64,000 nt of DNA from Nymphaea colorata (taxonomy: Eukaryota; Streptophyta; Magnoliopsida; Nymphaeales; Nymphaeaceae). The notes below the pieces were generated by a model. That model worked only from the letters and a program-made list of their open reading frames with translations. It was not told where the DNA came from and did no database searches. The DNA lies in contig NC_045147.1 in the NCBI RefSeq assembly GCF_008831285.2, positions 14,548,854-14,612,853 of the forward strand, given 5' to 3'. Below, piece by piece: positions 1-10,500 of the stretch; within the stretch, counting starts at the first letter, position 1, and the number at the start of each line of letters is the position of its first letter. The position numbers and the translations under genes are program-made.

Positions 1-248
1 GCGTTGGTTGCGTCAGGTCCGGTCGTACCCAACTCAGAGCTCGACCTCTTTACATCTCGCGCCCCATTTGGATGGAGTCGAAGTTGTAACCTGTTCTCGT
101 TTGCCTCGGAGGTCGGTGGACTGGCCGAGTTTCTTCGTCCGAGCAACTCTGGAACAGGGGCGTCCCTCTCTCCCCCTCCTCCCCACCCTCTCTCTCTCAC
201 CCACCACCTTCTTCTCTCTCTCTCCCCCCCCCTTTTTGGCAGCAAAAG
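1..248 (+). promoter_or_regulatory. TSR3 leader / proximal promoter
   Basis: This stretch precedes the first codon of the TSR3 homologue at 249. It holds a pyrimidine-rich run (about 164-237, CCCTCTCTC and CTTTTT motifs) of the kind common in plant 5' leaders. I see no convincing TATA box. The promoter may extend off the left edge of the window. Its role is inferred only from position. Confidence 0.4.
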
Positions 249-3200
249 ATGGGGCACAAGAATAGAAGATTCAGAAACTCATCAACCCACAGAGGCCAGC
301 AATCGTCATCCACCAGGCGCCACTCGCTTCCCCTGTGAGTCGATATCCTCTTAGGACCCTCTTCCTTATTCTCTTTGTTTGTCTTTCTTCGTTCATCATG
401 GTGGGAGTTATTGCAAACATTCATACTGGTGGTGCTATGCCGTTACGGGGATGAGATGCGAGTTTAATCGGCCAACGACTCACAAATTTGTGTTGATGTT
501 GTTTTTTGTTAATTGCTAAAATAATCGTTGTTTTGGTTTAAGGCGTAACTGGGTTCTTGTGACTTTGCTTTCTCTCTCAATGTCTATGGGAACTTCATTA
601 GTTTTGAATTATATATGCTTATCTACAGCACATTTAGTGCCATAAAATTGGCGATGGAACTTTCTGCTGTGAAGGTCGGATAAATCAGTAGATCGGCGGC
701 TATTTAAAACATCGGAAAAAACTAGTCTAAAAGCGTTGAACTCATTAAGAGCTTGCTTTTGGGGATAATGTAAAACTTGCTTCTCATTTTTAGATAAGAA
801 ATCGCACTCCTCAAGCATATCTTTTTATTTAATTTCGGCTCGTCTTTGTTGTAGCTTCTTTCTTACTTGGCTGCTGATCGCTGAACACTTGACTCTTCAT
901 TCATTCATTCATTCGTTCATTCACTTGTTGATCACATTCCTTGCGCATTACCTTCTAACTCTTGCTTCGTAGTTCAGTTACTATAGAAGACCCATCGGAG
1001 CACCAACTTTATGTAAATTGTTGTTGTTGTCTTTGTCTGAAGTTACAGGTTGGTTTTAACCTTAGTGAGTGGAATGCATGGACCTATTTTTGTGTTCTGT
1101 GGATCTCATACTTGTTCTTTCACCCTTTTTCTATTGGTACAGGGAAGAAGAAGAAGACTATGGGAACGCCCAAATTGTGAATGAAGGTAGGAAGTATTTT
1201 TATCATCTTTATTTATGTTTTAGTTTCTATATTTCATGAAAGAACAATACCTTGAGCATCACTTTTTTTTTTATGTTGCCAGTGGTTGCTACAGTTTTAG
1301 CTTGTTCTTCTTTTTATATGTTGGTTATCCAACACCTTGGAGTCAGTAAATAATTGAAAGTATTCCGTGGTACCCATTTATAAACCTTCTTTCTGCCTTT
1401 CTGGGTACACATCACTCTGATGACATGCGGTCTCCTTCTCAAAGTATTTAAATGTGTCGCACAAAATTTACCAGATGACACTTTTTCGATTTCTGTTTGA
1501 CCTGTTTTGTTGTCAGGTTTCTTGATTGCTAGTTGGTTGATCTATTAAGCTGTAGAAACCAAAATTCCTTTTGCAATTGGTTATGAATTGATCTATCTGG
1601 TTGTCAGGTTGCTCAGGTAGGTACTCTAGATGGTTGATCTGTTAAACATTAGAAGCTGAAATTTTCTTTTCCCATCGCCTATGAATACATTTTAAAATTT
1701 CAATGTGTGTCCCAGATACAGTTGCGTGCTCTATTTAGTTGAAAGCTGTATGATATGTTTGATATGTTGGGTGTTAACTTATTGAAGTTTATAGTAGGAA
1801 GGAAACAACTTTGCTTGCTTTTTACAGGTGATATGGATGAACAAACTCCACAACTTCCTAAAATTCCACTTGCTATGTGGGTGCGTATTGAATGCTTAGC
1901 TGGTTAATTGTCTTAATGTTCTCCTAAATTATGGATAGATTGACTTTCTTTATTTATGTTTCTAGGATCTTGGACAATGTGATATCAAAAGATGTACAGG
2001 CCGCAAGCTAGCAAGGTTTGGCCTATTGAAGGAAAGTACATATTCTGTTGTAAAATTATCTAGCTTTGTCATATTCTGTTGTAAAATTATCTAGCTTTGG
2101 ACTTTTTGCAGTCACGTAAGTCTTTTACTGGAGTATCTTAATTTCATCTCCAGTTCTTAGTATGTTGTATGCATGTTGTAGGCTTCTAACATAAGTCACA
2201 TGGTTGATGGTACGGCATGGTGATTTGAGAAAATTTGGTACAGGGTTACAACAGAGAGTATATGTGAATACATACATTATACTATTTTCAATAAGAAATT
2301 TGCATCTGTTTGGATCCTAAGGTTCTCTTCCTCCCTCCTTTAGAAATGGACCGATTTTCTTGTTATTATTGTTATTGACAAATTAAAGTCATTCATATGA
2401 TGTTAGGAAACAAGTGGAGTACATGTTAGAAGGCCTATAGCTGCTTTCTTATTTGAGTTTGTTTGCTATTTGTTACAGCGACAAGCTTTTCATTGCCTAC
2501 GCATGCCTTCTTATATCTTTGTTATGCCTCTTGATTGGGCTTTCTGCTGCAGGAGTTGCGTCTGGGCTGTGTTCATGGAGGGATTGTCCTCAGGTAACAT
2601 GATTTCTTCTGATCAATGTTAGTTTAATTAAGGCAGCCTCTCTTTTGCGTCTTAGTCACATAACAAGAGAATGGTGGTCAAATGGCATTTGATAGTTGCC
2701 TTTGAATGATCAACCCCTTAAGGAAGGTGGTTCGTTTCCATTGCTTTATGACTTATAACTCCTATTTGTAGGTGCAAAGTGGGTCAGTGGTGGTTAAATA
2801 TTCCCATGCATTGCCAAAAGGCAGTTGTTCATGGCATTAAAGATTTGATTGGATGTTTTTTTCAGCCCTGTTGGGAAGCAGTGTGTCTCAAAGGAAGACA
2901 GCATTTTGATTAAGAGCAAGGGATTGGCTGTAGTTGATTGTTCATGGGCACGCTTGGATGATGTTCCTTTTGTAAAAATTCGCTGCACTGCACCACGGCT
3001 ATGTAAGAGATATTGAGAGAATCTTTTGAATCTTATATCTTTTCAGCTAGAATGTATTTTATTAATTGTATATTTTTGTGTATCTCCATTGCATGAACTT
3101 TTTCAACAAGTGGAACACAACTTTGTCATATGATCAAGTAATGCTGTTTATAGTTTTGTTCTCAAGAAAGATTGCATTCGTGGTGCTTCAGTTGGGGTTT

Positions 3201-4943
3201 TGACTTTTTGTGTCTTACCATAGAATCATAGACCATGTTATAACTGACTCTAATGTATGCTGTTTATGATATTTATGCCAGCGAATGCGCTTTACCTATA
3301 TTTTAATTTCTTTTTCCAATTTTATGGCAATTTGTGGCTTAATTTTGAATTTTGACTTGATTGAACTTTGACATGCTGTAGTGCCATGGCTGGTTGCGGC
3401 AAACCCTGTTAACTATGGTCGACCTTGTGAACTTTCTTGCGTGGAAGCATTGTCTGCAGCACTGATCATCTGGTATCATCCCTTGACAGCGTGCTATTCT
3501 CTGAATTTTTTATATATTTTCTTTCTTGTCATAATTGTTATCCAACCTACTGAAGCAATGATAATGACCTTATATTATGTGACAAGAGTTCTCTTAGTTG
3601 TGGGTGTTTTAATAAATCCAGGCTAGGTCACGGCAATTTGTACTATTAAAGGCTAAACTTACGCTTAGTTGATAAAAGAAGTGACCAGAGGTTGTCCAAC
3701 AGCTTTGTGTTGCATAGAGAATCTTTTAGTTCTTTTTTCTGTTTTCCACCCAAACACCTTTTTGTTGCCTATGTATGTATGTATATATGTGTTTATTCCC
3801 TGCTGAATCTGGAGACACTTCCTCCAATGAACCTCCAAGTTCATTGGAGCTGGGTAGGATAAGGCGTGTTCGGTCTGAGATGACATTAGCTAGGTTTGAT
3901 ATGACTACATTTTCTCTCTGTTGGTACTGATTTAAAACAGGTTTAGTCTTGGGCCAGTTAAAATGCAGTTGCTAGTACATTGTATTAGAAGGATGAAGGA
4001 AAAGCAGAAAACCCACTGAATTGTTCTGGCTGCACAGCTATTTCACAGTCAATGGTGTGCTGTATTGAAAGGACAAAGAAAAAGTAGAAAATCTACTGAA
4101 TTGTGCTTTATACGCATCTAATTTGATTGGGATGGAGAATTTGGGTGAATGACTGTTGTGATCGTCTGACATTTTTCCTGCTTGGTTCTTAGAAAATTTT
4201 AGGATTTCCAGTGTGTTGCTGTAGCTCTTGGAGAAGGTTTATAAGATTTGATTTTCTAGTCTGTGCTCCACAGTGGGGAAGAGGAAACTGCAAATCTTTT
4301 GCTTGGAAAATTTAAATGGGGACATGCTTTCTTGTCTTTGAACAGGTATTTGACAAGCTGGTTCAATCGCTTCTTTATCTATTTGTTGTTTCTAGTTGTG
4401 TGGTAAAATGTAAATTTTAATCTGAATGTATGTTAACTGAACATTTGGTCATTTATTTCAATGCCTGTAGGGAACTTCTGAAAGCATATTCTAATTGCAC
4501 TAATGGAACAGAAATTATTTCTGTGCAAAATTCCTGGCTCTCAAGCTTTTCTCAAGTCCCTGGTTCGTTAGAGAAGTCTAATGGTATGTACCATCTCCTC
4601 TGGGTCCTCATCAGTCTTTTCCTTACAGCTCTTTGTATTGAGATTAATAACTCTTATAGTTTTCATTTTCGAATGAAAGCTTGGAAATTGACTTCTCAAA
4701 ACCAGGGCGACTTAGTGTTTGGATGTCGAATATAACTGTCCCATTTTCTTTTGATTCTGTTGCTGTATCAAGCTCTGCAAATAAACTAGTTAACAAAAAT
4801 AACACGTAAATGCAGTTGACAAGTACTCTTCAGAGGATGATGGCATTGAAAAACATGATTCTGAAAGTGATGATGGTCTTCCCCCTCTTGAGAAGAACTT
4901 GAATCATCTAAGCTTGATCTCAAGTGATGAAGAGAATGAGTAG
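249..4943 (+). CDS. TSR3: 18S rRNA aminocarboxypropyltransferase (TSR3 homologue)
   Basis: TSR3 transfers the aminocarboxypropyl group of S-adenosylmethionine to a methyl-pseudouridine of 18S rRNA, a late cytoplasmic step in 40S maturation. I read ten exons: 249-334, 1143-1186, 1828-1880, 1966-2031, 2553-2593, 2866-3002, 3382-3472, 4274-4345, 4471-4583 and 4816-4943. They total 831 nt, or 276 aa. The start gives a basic N-terminus ([12 protein letters not shown]) followed by an acidic run. The family signature [19 protein letters not shown] lies at residues 62-80, [14 protein letters not shown] follows, and [20 protein letters not shown] starts at 143. [21 protein letters not shown] block and an acidic tail ending SSDEENE come last. 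All junctions are GT-AG except intron 4, where homology puts the donor at a GA (see findings). The 3' UTR has a probable intron at 4983-5081. Family assignment is strong by motif recall; the exon 4 end is uncertain. Confidence 0.93.
2039..2100. repeat. 31-bp tandem duplication in TSR3 intron 4
   Basis: Two adjacent 31-nt units (2039-2069 and 2070-2100) differ only at the last base. They begin seven bases after the inferred exon 4 end, so the duplication sits against the 5' splice site of this intron. Confidence 0.9.
3977..4107. repeat. Degenerate direct repeat in TSR3 intron 7
   Basis: Two similar stretches of about 50 nt (near 3977-4030 and 4058-4107) both run through a GTATTRRAAGGA-like start, AAAGYAGAAAA, YCYACTGAATTGT. 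They look like an old local duplication inside the intron between exons 7 and 8. No function is apparent. Confidence 0.6.
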
Positions 4944-5460
4944 AGAAAAAGTTGAAAGGGCGCAAAAATGTCTGTTTTCAAGGTAAGAGCCCATATATCT
5001 TTTTTTTTTCCCTTTTCATTTTTTCTCTCTTCATGCAACAGAGCGGGATTTTAAATGATGCTGTATTCAGTTGTCTTGCAGGGCAGGGAGTAAGTTTGGT
5101 AGTGGCGGTAGCACGAGATCAATGACGTAATGAGCCAATGGCAATGTCAGCTGAATGGAGGATTTTGTTATGGTGTTAATAGACCTTCGATCTGTTGCTT
5201 GAGACTGTTCACAACCTATGATTCCCTGTTTTTCTTGTTTCAACCTTATACAAGCTTCCTGCTAAATGTGGAGGCCGACAACTTGGTCAATTTTTGTCCT
5301 TTGTTAGATGAAACTCTGCAAATTTTGTTTATGGCTTCATATTTTTAGCTTTACTTCCTTTGCCGACACCGCTAAGTGGAAAGTTTTCCTATCAACGTTG
5401 CCAACCACATTTGGAGTGGCCCAGCTATTTAATATAAGCTTTTTTGTCTTTTAATTAGCA
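4944..5460 (+). other. TSR3 3' untranslated region
   Basis: This is non-coding sequence after the TAG stop. A donor (AAG|GTAAGAG at 4983) and an acceptor (TTGTCTTGCAG ending 5081) suggest a 3' UTR intron of 99 nt. The exon junction would lie only about 39 nt after the stop, short of the usual distance for nonsense-mediated decay. The polyadenylation site is not clear. Confidence 0.5.
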
Positions 5461-6990
5461 AATTCCTGCAAACCATAATTTTACCTATTCTCATTGCATT
5501 GAGGATTTCAAGCGTGCACATCCCAAAGAGGTCGTTTGGTAACAGTAGCACACAGTTATCATCCCACACTGTTATCAACCACCCATGAATTTGCTTTGAA
5601 AAATGAGGTTTGAGGCAGGTTTATGGGACAGTAACAGTATATGACTGTCACCAAACGTTTCTAAAGGAAATTCTTATGAATCTGCTCGAAAAAATAAGGT
5701 TTGGGGCATACTCATGGGACAGTAACAGTGTATGGCTCACCAAACGGTCTTAAAGGGAATCTGATTTCTTCTTATAAGTACACTTAAAAGGAAGAAGAGA
5801 TACACCTCTTATAAGGGAATAAAACTTATCTAAGTCATCAAGTCATTTACAGTTGACTTCGTGTTTGAGAAGCCGTTTGTACAGTTTCTTAAAATTTTTG
5901 GGTTGCATGGAAAATCTAAAAAAGCTGCACCTAGTGTTAAATCCTGATGCAAACAGATATTAACCTGGTGTTAAATGCTGAGCTATCAAATGTACCATAT
6001 GAGAGCCCTTGATAGGAGAACATTGTATCCTTGGAACATATGTTTTCAAAATACATGATTCAAGAACACCATATTCTTGTTTCCAGAAATATGTCGTGAT
6101 TATGATTGTTATTCTTCAATACAATAATTAAGCGTTGAATATATATGTGTTAAGAGCATAATGTTTTTCTTACTAGAAGTTGGCCTAGAAGGTTGAGAAA
6201 AAAAAATATTATGGAACTTGAAAGTAATAATGCAGTGTATACCATCATTATGAGGAAATTCACTTTCCTTTCATGGAATACGCTTCCCATTTTTGACTTG
6301 CTTCTTGCGTAACAATTCGCCCTAGTTACATTTCATCACCTTTGCAAACAAATTATTTTGCATAAGTATTCACCTCCATGCTTTAGTAAACTATGGGTCA
6401 AACGTTTGAATGAGGGGAAACCTTTCCCAGGGAAATTCCTCACCAGAAATGCCTCAGTCCCGGTCGGCGGCCGGCGCGTTATCTCTCCGTAAAATTTTTT
6501 GATATTATCGCGGAAAACGTGAAAAGATATTTTGATCTCTATAAGTGGGGCTATTTACTCTGAAAAAAAATTTCAGCTTTGGAACCACCAAAAATCTACA
6601 CCAGTTCTAGTTCTTTGTTTTCTGTACATAAAACTGAAAATGATGACTATGACTTAGAATTTGCTGTCTGAATATCCTTTCGCACTCCAAAGGTGATGGT
6701 CGTTTGCAATTTTCATACTTGGATAGGATGGAAGTGCAAGTGAAATAAATAAAAATTCCTGTTCAGATAGATCCTTTTGAATTCCCCTAATGTAGTGATT
6801 TGATGTATCTAGGCAGTTATCTATGAAAATTAATCTCATTAGAGAGCATATCATAATCGAAACTTATGAAATAACATTTCAGTTTAGTTATGAAGCAAGA
6901 AACTGCCGAATTTCTTGGTCTCTATCTAACTTTTTGGCTTCCGTTGCTTCCAACGGAGAAATTTGATTACAGAATATGTGTGTCTAAAAA
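5461..6990. other. Intergenic, TSR3 to aspartic protease
   Basis: No gene is supported here. The left part holds a MITE-like element (listed separately). The rest is AT-rich unique-looking DNA with short open frames but no recognisable protein. Confidence 0.6.
5528..5755. mobile_element. MITE with GGTCGTTTGGT ends and an internal partial duplication
   Basis: The left end GGTCGTTTGGTAACAG is mirrored by CTGTCACCAAACG near 5648-5660, and again by a second end (CACCAAACGGTC) near 5738-5750. The inner segment with ATGGGACAGTAACAGT is present twice, so the 3' half looks duplicated. Ends of the GGTCGTTTGGTAACA kind are common in plant MITEs. I could not find a clear target-site duplication, so the superfamily is open. 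Confidence 0.55.
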
Positions 6991-7045
6991 TTGTGGCGGC
7001 AACATGAAGCAAGCTTTGAGCTCCAAAAGAAGGGACGGGAAGCGA

Positions 7046-7126
7046 GGTGGCGCTTCCACAGTCGACCAGGGGAGCAGAAAAAGGGCAGTGGCGCTTCCGT
7101 AAATTGTCCAGGGAAGCGAGGGGTTT
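7046..7126. repeat. Degenerate direct repeat upstream of the protease gene
   Basis: Two imperfect units share GTGGCGCTTCC, then GT(C/A)...CCAGGG(G/A)AGC. This GC-rich stretch lies in the probable promoter or leader of the aspartic protease gene. It makes an open frame on either strand, but nothing recognisable is encoded. Confidence 0.55.
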
Positions 7127-7199
7127 CGACTGCGGGAGTCAGCAAAAGGACTGCCTTACCGAGTGACACTGGAACCTCTCCTTCCCGAGTGGCACTGCA

Positions 7200-7545
7200 A
7201 CCTCTCTCTCTCTCTCTCTCCGCGTCAAACTGTGGCCGTGAACTCGTGAGAGAGTGCGGGTATGTGGAGGGAGGAAGACGCTTTCACCCCTGCACTGTGT
7301 TAGTGACTATCGTCTCGCTGCTCTCTCTCGCTCCTTCCTAATCTGTCTCTCGAAAGCAGAGAAAGAGAGAGAGAGAGAGAGAGAGCACTTTTTTGGAAAA
7401 CGGTGCTCTATCTGGAAGAGCTCCACCACCATTTCTTTTTCCAAAGACGCAGGGGGAGAGAGAGAGAGAGGAAGAGGTGTTTGGAACAGGATTCCCGTTC
7501 TCCATATTGTGTATTTGAGAGAGAGAGAGAGAGAGAGAGGAGAGA
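7200..7545 (+). promoter_or_regulatory. GA/CT-rich leader of the aspartic protease gene
   Basis: Four dinucleotide tracts lie within 350 bp upstream of the ATG: CT at about 7203-7222, AG at about 7362-7385, AG at about 7457-7471 and AG at about 7517-7541. GA/CT tracts near plant start sites are known binding targets of BPC/GAGA-binding factors and are frequent in 5' leaders. The regulatory role is inferred from position and composition. Several open frames here are only repeat translations. Confidence 0.5.
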
Positions 7546-7593
7546 TTCTGTATTTTGCCTGATTGTTCTTCTACCAACCTTTGCTTTTCGACA

Positions 7594-10500
7594 ATGGCTG
7601 TTATCTCTAGCCATTGTCTGCTTTCTTTCACTAGTTTCGTGCTATTGTTGATGGTGGTGGTGGTGGGTGGGTCTCCTGGTTGTGATGGTTCATTTACGCT
7701 GTCGTCGAAGCTCATCCATCGGTTCTCGGAGGAGGCGAGGTTGATCTGGAGACGAAGTAGTGGGGAGGCCCATAGGGGTCCCTCTCCCCGATCCCGCAGC
7801 TTGGAGTACTACGAGATGCTTTGGAGAAGCGACGTCCAGAGGCAGCGGATGAGACTCTCCCCACAGTATCAGTCACTCCTCTTCTCTGAAGGGAGCGAGA
7901 CCTTCTCTCCGGGCAACGATCTTGGATGGTATTCCGGCACAAATACTGAAATACACACACACACACACACTCTCTCTCTCTCTCCACTTTAATTTTTAAC
8001 GCAATCACTTTTTGCTGGTTCTGATTAACACGGATGGAGGCCACAAATGTTGGATATTGTGAGGCATCAAATTGATGGATTATGAGGAAAAGGTTTCAAT
8101 TTCTTGGTATGTATATTTTATGACTAGGCACCCCACTTTTAGGCTTTGAATTGGAAACTGAGGAAAAATATGGCTTCGAAAGTCTTGGGGATATGTTGGA
8201 CATCACATACAAATATATCATATATCCCAAATTTGCACAAGCTTTTTGGATGGGGGATGATCCTATACTTTCATTGTTGTTCACGATCAGCATGCCTTGT
8301 CCACTCTACTGGGATTGGCCTATTCAGACATTTCAAACCTGTATCGGGTTAAGGCATTCTCTAAAATAAAACTTAAAAGTTGGAATACCTATCTGCTTTC
8401 CATTTTTATGCCTTGCATTTGTGGAGAAAGAAGGAGAAATGAGACGTCAAACACGATAAAATTTCTTTTATTGATAATCAATGAAGGTTTGTTGTTTTCT
8501 TTTCTTTATTGCCTTACCATCCGTGATAATGCGTGTCTGTTGTTTACAGGCTACATTATGTATGGGTTGACATTGGGACACCAAATGTATCTTTTTTTGT
8601 TGCATTAGATACTGGGAGTGACCTTTTCTGGGTTCCGTGTGATTGCATTCAGTGTGCTCCTTTCGCTGCTCAAAACTTCAGTTTGGTATGTTTACACTAA
8701 GAATCCACTTCGCTTTTTTCTCCATTCTTCTCTATTACCATAATTCATGATGACTGATATTGTTTATAAAGAAGAGAATTACTCATATTTGGTTTTCTGC
8801 AGTTTATTGGGCAAGAAAGTTGGTCTTGTTACTGTTGTCACTTGTCAGATGTTATTTGGATAGGAATTGTTCCATGAGATGACAGGCCTGCAGACTTCTC
8901 TTTTGCAAAACGGTTATAGGTTTTTGAAGTTGTATTCTTTTTTTAGTTCTACAGTTCAGTGCTTCAGAATTATTCTTGTGAGTTCTCTTGGATGGTGCCA
9001 GGCATTGCAATTAGCTGTAAGAATCAACACTGGTGTTCATTTGGGCTTATTGTCCTAAATGATCTTTGCACTTCCACGTTTTCATAAAATGTGATAAGCC
9101 ATAATTTGTTATTTAAGCATTAAACACCTCCTTCATTGGCACCACTACCATCCACCATTATCTCACTTTTTTGGTTGGTTTAGCTTCCTTAAGTTGTGGG
9201 TCGAATAATTGCTTCATTTTAAATAAAAAAGAACTTCTTTATATACTTGACACTGTTAATAAAATAACAAAGTAAAAGTGCTTTTGAATAGTTATCGATT
9301 TTTTATACCAAAAGATATTACATTAAAAAAAATATTTTGCATTTGAGGGGGTTGGCTGTTGTTAGTTTAATTAGTAATTGGTTCTGCCCAGTCCAATGGT
9401 AGGCAAACCTTGTATATGCAAATAGGAATTCTTTACACTTATGAAGTCATAGATTATCAGTAATGAGCTTAGAACCTAAGGCATGTTGAAGATCTATGGC
9501 TTACTAATTTTATAGTTACAGTTGGTTTTGTTGGTTGTGCAAGTTGAAAACACGTGGTTGATAGAAAGGGATACAGTGAGACAGATGTATGGAAGCCTAA
9601 TTGACTACATCAAGGAGTAAGCAATGCTATTATCCATGTGGGAAATGGTATTAGATGGGACATATCTTGGTAAAAGTACCATATGAAACAAAAGGGTATC
9701 AAAGGAAAAAAGAGGAAAACTTACGGCAGCTGATGTTCATGTATTACTTGTAGCTGATTGATTCCTGTATGTTGTCTCAAAGCTTTGGTGAAGTGGAATA
9801 TACCCAAGGAACCATCTGGTGTGTTGACATTTAGCTTACCACAACCTTCCTTGGAACTGTTCCAAGGTTGTATGCTTCCATCATTAAATCCTAGGAGAAG
9901 AAGGTTTAGCTTACCTCGAACTGCTCCATGTTCGAGGCTTATATGAGTGGTTGAACTAGAGCCAATAATGCTTTGGCAAATTCTATTGTATCTCCTAAAA
10001 GGGTGGATGCTCTTTCTACCTTTTCACAACTTTGAGCTAGAAATCATGATTTTGCAGTTTATCTTCTTCATGCAATGGCCACATTATTGTTATTCAATTG
10101 ATAGCTAACTGTTATTACTAGTTGGTTAGTGTGTTTAAAGTGTTGTATTTATTACACACTGTGAAACCTAATTATTCAGGTCTGCTCTGCTACTTGATTG
10201 TGATAAAACAGGTTTAGCACTTATTCTCAATGATTGATTGGCAGGTGCTCCCTGGTGTTTGGAGCATTTATTATGCAGGATAGAGATTTAAACATGTATG
10301 ATCCAGCAGGATCTACCACCAGTAAACATCTGCTCTGCAGTGATGAGTTATGTGACATGGGATTTGAATGCAAAAGCCAAAAGCAATTTTGTCCTTATGC
10401 TGTCAACTACTATTCAGCGGGAACTTCTACTTCTGGTTTGTTGGTTCAGGACAAGTTACATTTAGCTGTCAGCAACAATCTTTCATCCAAAAGTCCCATA

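Noticed and set aside
7254-7715. Overlapping open frames of 80-125 aa rich in ER or SL repeats
   Set aside because: They are translations of GA/CT dinucleotide tracts in a leader region with no domain content.
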